In this document: piece by piece, positions 17,541 to 25,065 of the stretch
Layout of the letters: each line of letters begins with the position of its first letter
Position numbering within the stretch: position 1 is the first letter of the stretch
Assembly: GCA_944372575.1 (NCBI GenBank)
Contig: CALVZS010000014.1
Coordinates: 1-47,905 of the forward strand
Direction: 5' to 3'
Length of the DNA: 47,905 bases
Source of the DNA: an uncultured Clostridia bacterium
GTDB lineage: Bacteria > Bacillota > Clostridia > Christensenellales > Borkfalkiaceae
Made by a program: the position numbers and the translations under genes
The notes under the pieces: model-generated
Told to the model about the DNA's origin: nothing
What the model saw: only the letters and a program-made list of their open reading frames with translations
Database searches by the model: none

Positions 17541-17565
17541 CACGGCGGACAAAATGTCCGCCGTG
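17541..17565. terminator. Hairpin between convergent genes
   Basis: CACGGCGGACA (17541-17551) pairs with TGTCCGCCGTG (17555-17565). It lies between the end of the plus-strand island and the stop of the minus-strand gene at 17572. On the plus strand an AT-rich ATATATTTATT follows, so it may end both transcripts. The rest of 17398-17540 is AT-rich and shows no gene. Confidence 0.6.
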
Positions 17566-17571
17566 ATATAT

Positions 17572-17967
17572 TTATTGCGTCTTCCCCGCCTTTTCAAAGG
17601 GATATTCGCGCTTGAAGCGCTTGAGCGCCTCGAGATATTTTTCCGAGAGCTCCAGGTTGTAGCGCTGCTTCTCCGCATAGGAGAGCGTGGCATAGTAAGC
17701 CTTATCGGTCAGCCTGCCGATCGCATCGGAGACCTCCCCCTCCTCCAGGAGCAGCTTTTTCACCTTCAGATAAAATTCATCGGGCGTATCGCCGCGGATG
17801 GCATCCGTCACCTTGCCGACAAAGTAGTGTTCCGCCTTGCTCTCGCTGATCCCCTTTGCGCGGGCATCGCGGCGGCAGGCGTCCAGATCGCGTTCGCACT
17901 GTTCCCAAAAGCCCTGCTTCATGCGTGTCTTTGCCTCTTTTGCAAGCATCTTGAGCGTACGTTCCAT
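17572..17967 (-). CDS. Conserved-looking small protein of unknown function
   Basis: 131 residues, highly charged (Lys, Glu, Arg) and helical throughout, beginning MERTLKMLAKEAK. No known motif or membrane segment is visible. The start at 17967 is chosen for the GGAGGA site 7 bp upstream; the longer frame to 18012 would reach back to the edge of the rpsU terminator. It follows rpsU on the same strand and may be reached by read-through of that terminator. It has a late AEKQRYNLELSEKYLEALKRF helix. Function not known to me. Confidence 0.7.
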   Translation of the reverse strand: MERTLKMLAKEAKTRMKQGFWEQCERDLDACRRDARAKGISESKAEHYFVGKVTDAIRGDTPDEFYLKVKKLLLEEGEVSDAIGRLTDKAYYATLSYAEKQRYNLELSEKYLEALKRFKREYPFEKAGKTQ

Positions 17968-18012
17968 CGACAGATCCTCCCTGTTTCCGACACTAAACGA
18001 GCAAAATTGCAA

Positions 18013-18042
18013 GAAAAAATCCGTAACGGATGCGTTACGGAT
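18013..18042 (-). terminator. Rho-independent terminator of rpsU
   Basis: On the minus strand ATCCGTAAC (18042-18034) pairs with GTTACGGAT (18027-18019) and is followed by six T (18018-18013). It starts about 10 bp after the rpsU stop. Confidence 0.85.
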
Positions 18043-18052
18043 CTTTTGTTCC

Positions 18053-18229
18053 TCAGTTTCTGCTTCTTTTGCGGGCGGCTTCCGCCTTCTTGCGCTTCTT
18101 CACGGAAGGCTTCTCGTAGAACTCCTTCTTGCGGAGATCGCCGATGATGCCGTCGCGGGAGCACTTTCTCTTGAAACGGCGAAGCGCGCTTTCGAGATTC
18201 TCATTCTCTCCGACTCTGATCGTGGACAT
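18053..18229 (-). CDS. rpsU: 30S ribosomal protein S21
   Basis: A 58-residue basic protein of the small ribosomal subunit that supports initiation near the anti-Shine-Dalgarno region. [19 protein letters not shown] and the basic tail ending [12 protein letters not shown] are typical of S21. The ATG at 18229 follows GGAGGG. A longer open frame exists upstream but is not coding. It has its own strong promoter and terminator, so it is a single-gene unit. Confidence 0.96.
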   Translation of the reverse strand: MSTIRVGENENLESALRRFKRKCSRDGIIGDLRKKEFYEKPSVKKRKKAEAARKRSRN

Positions 18230-18278
18230 ATTCAACCCTCCTTCGCCGCAGCACTTACTTGCATTTCCATGCTGGGAT

Positions 18279-18307
18279 ATTATAGCAAAGAAGAAGGGAC
18301 TTGTCAA
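18279..18307 (-). promoter_or_regulatory. rpsU promoter
   Basis: Minus strand TTGACA (18307-18302), 17-bp spacer, TATAAT (18284-18279): a full consensus match, as expected for a ribosomal protein gene. The leader is about 45 nt with a GGAGGG site. Confidence 0.88.
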
Positions 18308-18335
18308 TTTTTTTTGCGCCGTCGCGCGAAATTTT

Positions 18336-19130
18336 TTACGCGTTCCGGGCAGCGGCCGATGCAAGAAAGTCCAGCGACGCGCGCAGCTCCTCCATCTCCC
18401 CGTAGTCGCGCGAATAGTTTTCAATGAGCACCGCGCCCGAAAAACCGACGTCACGCAAGCGCGAGAACAGCTCGTCAAAGGGAAACACGCCCCTGCCGGG
18501 GAGGCACATCTTTCCGTCCGCATCCACATCGCTCACATGGACGGTCGCAAGATCGGAGCCCATCTCGGCGAGATACTCCCGCCAGTCGAAGCCCGAGATG
18601 CGCGCCTGCTTGATGTCCAGCACGCCGCCCAGCCCCGGGCAGCCTTTTTTCAGCTCCCGGAACACGCCGGGGCGGGAATAGAGCGCCCACTCCACATTCT
18701 CATAGCACAGCCGCACGCCGAACGCGCGGCACCGCTCAAAGATCGTCTGCGTCTGCGCGGCGGAGCGGGGCAGGTTCTCCCGGAAGGTGCGCTTGAGACG
18801 TGCGATGCCGTGGAAGGTATAGTTCTCCGCCCCCAGGTTGCGCGCGGACGCCATCGCCCTGTCCAGCCAGGCACAGGCATCCCCCCGCACGCGCGGATGT
18901 TCGGCGTAGAGCTGCGGCTCGTACTGCGTGTTGAGAACGTGGACGGAATGCACCCGCACATCCCCCCTCTCCGCAGCGAGCGCGCTTGCAAACGCCGGTT
19001 CGTACTCCGAAAAGGAGGTGAGAAAGACCTCCGCATAGGGAACGCCCCACTTTGCGAACAGGGGCAGCGCCTCCTCATTGTTGACGCGCAGAAAGAGCGA
19101 CGCCGTTGAAATGCCCAGCTTCCACTCCAT
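18336..19130 (-). CDS. Sugar phosphate isomerase/epimerase-like TIM-barrel protein
   Basis: 264 residues of the xylose-isomerase-like TIM-barrel family (AP_endonuc_2), whose members isomerise or epimerise sugars using a divalent metal. Likely metal-binding strands are CYENVEWAL (Glu), GGVLDIKQA (Asp), [12 protein letters not shown] (His, Asp) and VLIENYS (Glu). Start at 19130 shares one base with the stop of the dehydrogenase gene (TGATG), so it is translationally coupled to it. Its substrate may be linked to the product of that enzyme, but this is inference. Confidence 0.8.
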   Translation of the reverse strand: MEWKLGISTASLFLRVNNEEALPLFAKWGVPYAEVFLTSFSEYEPAFASALAAERGDVRVHSVHVLNTQYEPQLYAEHPRVRGDACAWLDRAMASARNLGAENYTFHGIARLKRTFRENLPRSAAQTQTIFERCRAFGVRLCYENVEWALYSRPGVFRELKKGCPGLGGVLDIKQARISGFDWREYLAEMGSDLATVHVSDVDADGKMCLPGRGVFPFDELFSRLRDVGFSGAVLIENYSRDYGEMEELRASLDFLASAAARNA

Positions 19131-20257
19131 CAGTAAAATCTCTCCATGAGCTCGTCCGCCACCTCGTCCGTCATCAGCCCCTTTGTGCAATACAGCGTGA
19201 GGATGGTGAAGCGGTCGCGGATCTTATATGCCTCGAAGAACATATTCCTCACCGTCCCGGCAGGGATGTCCAGCATGGAAAACCGCGTGGGGCAGTCAAG
19301 ACGGGCAAGCACATTTTCAACATACTCCGAAGAGGGCAGCTTTTCCGCCTCGGCGTACACCTTTTCGCAGCCCTCGAACGCGGGACGGCGGGCAAGCGTG
19401 TGATAGAGGTAGAGGGAGACCATCGTCCCCAGTCCCACTTTGATGCCGTGCAGCGGGATGGGTTTGCCGCGGCGCAGGAAGTCCATCTCCAGAAAGTGGC
19501 TCATGTGGTGTTCGGCGCCCGAGGCGGGGCGGGAATTGCCTGCAATCACCATCGCATACCCCGAAATGAGCAGCGCGTCCATGAGTTTTTCCACCCCCGC
19601 CGCCTCATTGTTCAGAAGCGCCGGCAAACTTTCGTCGCAGGCGCGCACCGCCTCATGCATGAGTGAATACGCCTGCTCGTTGACCTTCTCCCCCGTGAGA
19701 GCGGAGGAGATGCGCCAGTCGGCAAGACAGCAGTATTTGGCGAGGATGTCCCCCACGCCCGCGCCGGTCATGATGCGGGGCGCGCCGCACAGGACGTCAA
19801 AATCCATGAGGACGTCGGACGCCGTCTGCGCCGGGCGGGTGATCTTGAAGCCATGCTCGATGAGGGGTGTGACGCCCGACGTAAAGCCGTCCATCGAGGG
19901 CGCGGTGGCAAAGACGCCGCTCTTTTTGTGGGTGAGAAATCCTGCGTACTTGCACAGATCGTTGAGCGTCCCCGCCCCGACCGCGAGCAGGTAATCATAG
20001 TCCTTCCCGCCTTCGGCGACGCGGCGCACCGTCTCCTCATCGGCAACGGGTTCGGGCGATGGCAAAATGAGCGTGCCGCAGGCGGCGGCGCTGCGGCGCA
20101 CCATGTCCGCCACGGGCGGCACGAAGCGCGCCGTCGTCTCGTCCGCAACGATGAGTACGCGATGAGTGCGGATGTTGGATGCAAATACGGGGAAGCCCCC
20201 GTCCGTCTTGCGCTCGGCATTGATGCCGAAATGCGCGGAAAGCGCCTGAATGTCCAT
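19130..20257 (-). CDS. sn-Glycerol-1-phosphate dehydrogenase-like protein (AraM/EgsA family)
   Basis: Predicted to reduce dihydroxyacetone phosphate to glycerol-1-phosphate, the stereoisomer used for archaeal-type ether lipids. Bacillus AraM supplies it for heptaprenylglyceryl phosphate. It has the family marks GAGTLNDLCKY (94-104, NAD binding), TAPSMDGFTS (118-127) and probable zinc ligands Asp170, His250/251 in GAEHHMSH, and His270 in PLHG. 375 residues. Good ribosome site GGGGAGGGG before the ATG at 20257. It is the middle gene of a regulator-dehydrogenase-TIM barrel operon. Another polyol-phosphate substrate is possible. Confidence 0.82.
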   Translation of the reverse strand: MDIQALSAHFGINAERKTDGGFPVFASNIRTHRVLIVADETTARFVPPVADMVRRSAAACGTLILPSPEPVADEETVRRVAEGGKDYDYLLAVGAGTLNDLCKYAGFLTHKKSGVFATAPSMDGFTSGVTPLIEHGFKITRPAQTASDVLMDFDVLCGAPRIMTGAGVGDILAKYCCLADWRISSALTGEKVNEQAYSLMHEAVRACDESLPALLNNEAAGVEKLMDALLISGYAMVIAGNSRPASGAEHHMSHFLEMDFLRRGKPIPLHGIKVGLGTMVSLYLYHTLARRPAFEGCEKVYAEAEKLPSSEYVENVLARLDCPTRFSMLDIPAGTVRNMFFEAYKIRDRFTILTLYCTKGLMTDEVADELMERFY

Positions 20258-20277
20258 ATTCCCCTCCCCGGGCAGCG

Positions 20278-21189
20278 TTATTTGCAGATAAAATTGCAGA
20301 CAATCCCCTCATCGTAATCGCCGAAGCCCCTGCCGAACAGCGTAAATCCGCCGCGGTGCTCCGCCTGTTCGGGGACTGCGATGCGGAAATGGATCTGCTC
20401 GCCCGCGCGGATACCCAGATCGTCCAGGCGCGTGGCAGAGACGCGCACGCCCCCGATATAAGTGCCGTCGCGCCCCACGACGATGGTCACCTTCTTCCCG
20501 TACTGCCCGAGATTGCCGTACCACCATGAGGGGTTGACCGTTCCCGCGCGGTCATTGTACTCGCCCTTGCTCTGATAGATCCCCAGATCCCTGCCGTTGA
20601 GCGAGAAACAGATATCGCTGGGGTAGTATGCGGCATAGCCGGGTGCTTCTGAGGCAAGCTCCAGAGAGATCTGTAGCTCCAGAAGGCGGGTCTCCGCGGT
20701 GAGGTAGTTGGGGACGAGGTATTCCACATACCCGTACGCCATCCAGACGATGCCGGCGCGGAAGCGCTCCGGATAGGAAAAACAGGCGGGATCGTCAAAC
20801 CTGCCCACCACCGACTCCCGCGTGGCAAGGCCGCAGGTGGGATGCGCCTCATAGGCGACGTACTGCCCCACATCGATCTGCGCCGACTCCACGCGCCCCT
20901 CCTCCTGCGGATGGGTCAGAAAGTCAATGACGATTTTGTCCGTGGCGAGTGAACAGATCTTCTGCGTGCCGCGGATGCCGGACGAAGTGGAAATATCGAT
21001 GAGTCCCGCCGAGTGCAGCTTCTTGACGTGCGCCGTGATGGCGCCGTTGGATACATTGAAGCGCTTGGCAAAGTAGGCAAGGTTGAGTTCGCCCTTCTGC
21101 AGCAGTTCGTCCAGGATGCCGAGACGCACCTCCGAATCGAGCGCCTCATATAAGAGCCGCCCCTGTTTGAAATCTTTTAGATAGATCAT
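20278..21189 (-). CDS. ArsR-type winged-helix regulator fused to a large C-terminal domain
   Basis: The first 80 residues form a winged helix-turn-helix (LLYEALDSEVRLGILDELL, then LAYFAKRFNVSNGAITAHVKKL as helix-turn-helix). About 220 residues follow that ArsR proteins lack; they are beta-rich with many aromatic residues (WWYGNLGQYGKK, FSLNGRDLGIYQ) and may be a ligand-sensing sandwich domain. Start at 21189 is the first ATG after the promoter; its ribosome site is weak (AGGGGG some 11 nt away). It leads the operon with the dehydrogenase 20 bp downstream, so it probably controls that operon in response to a carbohydrate or polyol (inference). Confidence 0.78.
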   Translation of the reverse strand: MIYLKDFKQGRLLYEALDSEVRLGILDELLQKGELNLAYFAKRFNVSNGAITAHVKKLHSAGLIDISTSSGIRGTQKICSLATDKIVIDFLTHPQEEGRVESAQIDVGQYVAYEAHPTCGLATRESVVGRFDDPACFSYPERFRAGIVWMAYGYVEYLVPNYLTAETRLLELQISLELASEAPGYAAYYPSDICFSLNGRDLGIYQSKGEYNDRAGTVNPSWWYGNLGQYGKKVTIVVGRDGTYIGGVRVSATRLDDLGIRAGEQIHFRIAVPEQAEHRGGFTLFGRGFGDYDEGIVCNFICK

Positions 21190-21216
21190 ACTTCCGTTTT
21201 CCCCCTGTTTGCCTCC

Positions 21217-21246
21217 ATTATAAGGCATTTCGGGCGGAATTGTCAA
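21217..21246 (-). promoter_or_regulatory. Promoter of the regulator-dehydrogenase operon
   Basis: Minus strand TTGACA (21246-21241), 18-bp spacer, TATAAT (21222-21217). Start of transcription near 21210 leaves a leader of only about 20 nt. Confidence 0.8.
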
Positions 21247-21325
21247 TATAAACTTCGCTTCTTCATGAAAGTTTCACTTCAACGTAAAACAAGGGAGCCG
21301 CCGCTGCAGCGGCAGAACATGCAGG

Positions 21326-21354
21326 CGCGCCCTGCGGCTTTGCCGCAGGGCGCG
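21326..21354. terminator. Strong GC hairpin after the phosphohexomutase gene
   Basis: A perfect 13-bp stem CGCGCCCTGCGGC / GCCGCAGGGCGCG around TTT, 13 bp after the mutase stop on the minus strand. A second small palindrome CCGCTGCAGCGG is at 21301-21312. No T run follows, so termination may be inefficient or factor-assisted. Confidence 0.55.
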
Positions 21355-21367
21355 TACGATCCTCATG

Positions 21368-23086
21368 TCATTGCTTCACGCTGTCAAGAAGCTCCTTCAC
21401 GGATGCCCTGACGCCGAGCAGCTCCTCTTCCGCCGCCTGCTCGGAGGGCGCCTTGACGGAGTAGTAGATCTTGAGTTTGGGCTCGGTTCCCGAAGGGCGC
21501 ACGCAGACGAAGGAACCGCCCGCCAGTTCATAGTAGACGCAGTTGCATCTGGGGATGTTCAGCGGCTCCGTCCTTCCGTCCGCCGTGCGGCGGACGTCGG
21601 CGGAGTAGTCGCGCACCGCCTCCACGGCAAAGGTGCCGAATGCCCTGACGTTTACCGTCTTGAGGGCGTCCACGACGGCGTTCATCTCCTTCATGGCGTT
21701 CAGTCCCGCATACTGGATGGACTCGTTCCTGTCCAGCACAAAGCCATACTTCGCATAGATCTCCTGCAATCTGCCCCACACCGTCTTACCGATGTAGGTG
21801 TAATAGCACACCATCTCGGCGCACAGCATGGAGGCAACGACGGCGTCCTTGTCGCGGGCATGGGTGCCGCGCAGATAGCCGCACGACTCCTCGAACCCGA
21901 ACACGAAGGTGTGCGAACCGTCCGCCTCCCATTCCTTGATCTTCTCGCCGATGAACTTGAAGCCGACGGGCGTCTCAAAGAGCGCCACACCGAAATCGGC
22001 GCAGATCGCCTTTGCCATGCCCGTGGAGACAAAGGACTTGACGACCGCGGCATTTGCGGGCAGCGCGTTCTCCTCCTTGAGGCGGGTGAGGATGTAGTCC
22101 AGGAGCAGAATGCCCACCTGGTTGCCCGAGAGCGCCACAAATTCGCCCTGGCCGTTCTTGACGGCCACGCCCAGGCGGTCGGAATCGGGGTCGGTGCCGA
22201 ACACCACGTCCGCGCGGATCTTATCCGCGAGCGCGATGCCCATCGAGAGCGTCTCCTTGAATTCGGGATTAGGTACCTTGACCGTGGAGAAGTCGGGATC
22301 CTGCGTCGTCTGTTCCTCCACGACGGTCACGTTGATGCCCAGCTCCTTCAGAATGCGCATGACGGGAACATATCCCGATCCGTGTACGGGCGTATAGACG
22401 AGCTTTAAGTCCTTGCCGCACTTCTCCACCGCCTCCTTCGAGAGGGTAAGCTTTTTGAGCGCTTCAATATAGGTATCGTCCACTTCCTTGGGAACGGGGA
22501 CGATGAGCGGGCTGTCATCCTCGCCCGTCACCGAGAGATAGTCGGTGATCTTTTCGATAAAGCCGACCACCTTTTCCGTCGCCTCGGGCGACATCTGCGC
22601 GCCGTCCTCGCCGTACACTTTATACCCGTTGTATTCCTTGGGATTGTGGGACGCCGTGATCATGATGCCCGCAACGGTGCCGAGATATCTGACCGCATAG
22701 GAGAGCATGGGAACGGGATGTACGTCGCCGAACAGATATGCCCTGATGCCGTTCTTCGCCAGCACACCCGCTGCCTTTTGGGCAAACAGGCGGGAATTTC
22801 TGCGCGTATCGTAGGAGATGACCACACCCTTCGCCTGTTCGGATGCGGGGAGCGTTTTGATGTACTCGGAGAGTCCCTGCGTCGCGCGCATGACGGTGTA
22901 GACGTTCATCATGTTCATGCCGCAGCCGAGGATGCCGCGCATCCCCGCCGTGCCGAAAGCAAGCTCGCCGCCGAAGCGGTACTCCTTCTCCTTCTCGTCC
23001 CCCGCGATCGCCTTCAGTTCCGCCCTGTCCGCCTCTGCCAGGCGGGGATCGGCGATCCACGCCTCATAGATGCTCTGATAACTCAT
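21368..23086 (-). CDS. Phosphoglucomutase/phosphomannomutase (alpha-D-phosphohexomutase)
   Basis: Interconverts hexose 1- and 6-phosphates, most likely glucose. Phosphoserine loop TASHNPKEYNG with Ser146, metal loop DPDSDRLG, sugar-binding GFEESCGYLRG and phosphate-binding RPSGTEPKLKIYY are all present. 572 residues, the long type found in Firmicutes (PgcA-like). The ATG at 23086 is preferred over the GTG at 23095, because AAGGAG is 8 bp from the ATG but overlaps the GTG. It can supply glucose-1-phosphate for the dTDP-rhamnose pathway in the polysaccharide locus. Confidence 0.93.
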   Translation of the reverse strand: MSYQSIYEAWIADPRLAEADRAELKAIAGDEKEKEYRFGGELAFGTAGMRGILGCGMNMMNVYTVMRATQGLSEYIKTLPASEQAKGVVISYDTRRNSRLFAQKAAGVLAKNGIRAYLFGDVHPVPMLSYAVRYLGTVAGIMITASHNPKEYNGYKVYGEDGAQMSPEATEKVVGFIEKITDYLSVTGEDDSPLIVPVPKEVDDTYIEALKKLTLSKEAVEKCGKDLKLVYTPVHGSGYVPVMRILKELGINVTVVEEQTTQDPDFSTVKVPNPEFKETLSMGIALADKIRADVVFGTDPDSDRLGVAVKNGQGEFVALSGNQVGILLLDYILTRLKEENALPANAAVVKSFVSTGMAKAICADFGVALFETPVGFKFIGEKIKEWEADGSHTFVFGFEESCGYLRGTHARDKDAVVASMLCAEMVCYYTYIGKTVWGRLQEIYAKYGFVLDRNESIQYAGLNAMKEMNAVVDALKTVNVRAFGTFAVEAVRDYSADVRRTADGRTEPLNIPRCNCVYYELAGGSFVCVRPSGTEPKLKIYYSVKAPSEQAAEEELLGVRASVKELLDSVKQ

Positions 23087-23144
23087 ATCTTTCACTCCTT
23101 ATATTGTCCTTCCGGCGTACCCTTTCCGCACGCCGCAGATTCCG

Positions 23145-24173
23145 TCATTCCTCGCCGCGGCTGTCCGGCTCTTCCGCATTGATCTTTTTGTTGAGTTCCT
23201 CTAGGCTATCCTCAGCCGTCTCAATGTTCTGTGCGGGCGCACCCTCCGCCCCGGCAATATTGTGAACGGAGATGAAATACTTCCTGCCGCTGTCCTCGCA
23301 GTAATGCACGCACTGCAGGGCAAGCAGGAACAAAAAGCTGAGCGGAATGGTGATGAGCAGGGCGCTGCCCAGCGTTGCAAGACCGAATACGACATTGACG
23401 ACCACGATGAGATAGTTTGCCGTAAGATAGCTAGCAAACCGCCTCCAGAAGGGACGCACACGGCGCAGGGACACGCGAAACCCCTTTGCGACGCTCGCCT
23501 CCCCCGTCAGCACGGAGGGGATCCAGGCAGAGATCAGCGTCATTTTGAGCGACTGCAGGCAGATATAGAGCGCAATGGTGAGCGAGAGCGCCAGCAGAAT
23601 GGTCAGGAAGCCCCATGAGGGCAGGAAGGACGGAAGATAGAAGAACAGAAACCAGCAAGCGAGCATCGAGATCACGTCGTAGACAAAGGAGAGCGGGACA
23701 TAGATGATCTCATACAGCGCAGCATTGCCGAGATTTTTAAAATACGCCGCCGAAAAGCTCGTGCGCGCGAACACACTCATCCGGTCATACATGATGCTTG
23801 CCGCGGCAAAGTGACACAGACCGTTGAGAAAGCGCGAGAGAATATAGATGAGACAAACGCCGATGACTGCGCCCGCAATGGCTCCCCCGTTGCTCGTGAT
23901 GAGCGCGAGAAAGTCTGTCAGGGCGGTGGTAAAGTCCTCCTGAAAAGTCGTCAGCCGAACCGAATCCCCGCCGAAGAGCGCACGGAAAAATTCTCCCGTC
24001 AGACCTTTGAGCGTCTGCAGCTCCGCGCTCGTCACAATGACGCTCAGCGAAAGCTGCAAAATGACATAGACAAGACTGAACGTCAGAACGCTGACAACCA
24101 GGCGGTATAAGAGCAGCTTGAACGCGCTCACATAGTTATCTGCCGTAATGGCAAGGGCGTTGCGGAACCGCAT
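23145..24173 (-). CDS. Unknown multi-pass membrane protein
   Basis: 342 residues with about six hydrophobic segments (first near residue 20, then near 95, 145, 190, 270 and 290) and a soluble acidic C-terminal tail ending DSLEELNKKINAEEPDSRGEE. I do not recognise the family. Start at 24173 (MRFRNALAITADN) lies 1 bp past the stop of the preceding membrane gene, so they are co-translated; the longer frame to 24230 overlaps that gene. The pairing suggests the two proteins act together. Confidence 0.72.
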   Translation of the reverse strand: MRFRNALAITADNYVSAFKLLLYRLVVSVLTFSLVYVILQLSLSVIVTSAELQTLKGLTGEFFRALFGGDSVRLTTFQEDFTTALTDFLALITSNGGAIAGAVIGVCLIYILSRFLNGLCHFAAASIMYDRMSVFARTSFSAAYFKNLGNAALYEIIYVPLSFVYDVISMLACWFLFFYLPSFLPSWGFLTILLALSLTIALYICLQSLKMTLISAWIPSVLTGEASVAKGFRVSLRRVRPFWRRFASYLTANYLIVVVNVVFGLATLGSALLITIPLSFLFLLALQCVHYCEDSGRKYFISVHNIAGAEGAPAQNIETAEDSLEELNKKINAEEPDSRGEE

Positions 24174-24174
24174 A

Positions 24175-24996
24175 TCAGACCTCCCACTTATGACGGCGCA
24201 GATCCTCCCGGTCGAGTTTGTCCGTCTCAAAATAGATCGATTCCATGCGGACGCAGAAACTTAAAAACGCCAGCAGGAAAACCAGAAATCCTGCCAGAAA
24301 AAATGCCGGCGCCGGCAGGAACGAACATGCGCACAGAACAAGGAAGATGACCGCCTCCGATATGGCAAAGGAGAGCAAAAGTTTCCCGCGCACCCCCACC
24401 ATGAGGCGATAGGAATAGATGAGGGCTTCAAAGAACCGGAACCCCGTCATCTGGCGGCAAGGCAGCCAGAGATAGAGAATGGTCGCCAGATAGATGAGGA
24501 CAAAGGCAAAGACGAGGATGAACAGAACATCCGCAATGTACACCGTCGCCGTTGCCGAAATCTCGGACACCGCAAACATGAGAGCGGAGAGAACGACCGC
24601 CCAGACCTCATAGAGAGCGAGGTACATAAAAACGGTGAAAATGACGGAGGGAAGATTGCTCAAAAACTGCGACCAGATGCCGCTGAGCGTACGCTTGCCC
24701 AGGCGCATGTGCTTTTCCACAAAAGCGAGCAGCAGCGCCATAAAGATGACGACGGAGACGATCGCAAACAGACTGTATAAAAAGCCCAGCCAGCTGTCCA
24801 CGCGCAGAAAACTCCATGCGTGAAAGAGTTCGGAAAAGTCCGCACGCGGATCACCCGCAAAAAAGTCGCTCCAAACGGCGCCGATACAGGCGTAGTCGAG
24901 CGAAAGCGCCATAAAGACTGCCGGCACGACGGCAAAGGGCAGCAAAAACCAGATATTTTTGAAGATGTATTTCCAACCACCGAATACCGTATGCAT
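24175..24996 (-). CDS. Unknown multi-pass membrane protein
   Basis: 273 residues with about six hydrophobic segments (near 15, 65, 115, 150, 205 and 225), and a short charged tail KLDREDLRRHKWEV. It looks like a distant relative in layout of the following gene: both have paired N-terminal segments, a YF/YL-rich middle and two adjoining C-terminal segments. No transporter or enzyme motif is seen. Own promoter (25014-25042) and a GAGGAG ribosome site. Function unknown. Confidence 0.72.
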   Translation of the reverse strand: MHTVFGGWKYIFKNIWFLLPFAVVPAVFMALSLDYACIGAVWSDFFAGDPRADFSELFHAWSFLRVDSWLGFLYSLFAIVSVVIFMALLLAFVEKHMRLGKRTLSGIWSQFLSNLPSVIFTVFMYLALYEVWAVVLSALMFAVSEISATATVYIADVLFILVFAFVLIYLATILYLWLPCRQMTGFRFFEALIYSYRLMVGVRGKLLLSFAISEAVIFLVLCACSFLPAPAFFLAGFLVFLLAFLSFCVRMESIYFETDKLDREDLRRHKWEV

Positions 24997-25013
24997 AGAA
25001 ACTCCTCTGTGTT

Positions 25014-25042
25014 ATTATATAACAAAAGCGGGCGTCTGTAAA
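25014..25042 (-). promoter_or_regulatory. Promoter of the membrane-protein pair
   Basis: Minus strand TTTACA (25042-25037), 17-bp spacer, TATAAT (25019-25014), then a leader with GAGGAG before the ATG at 24996. It separates this pair from the polysaccharide operon ending at 25066. Confidence 0.75.
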
Positions 25043-25065
25043 GGGTTTTTTGAAAAAAAGCCCCT

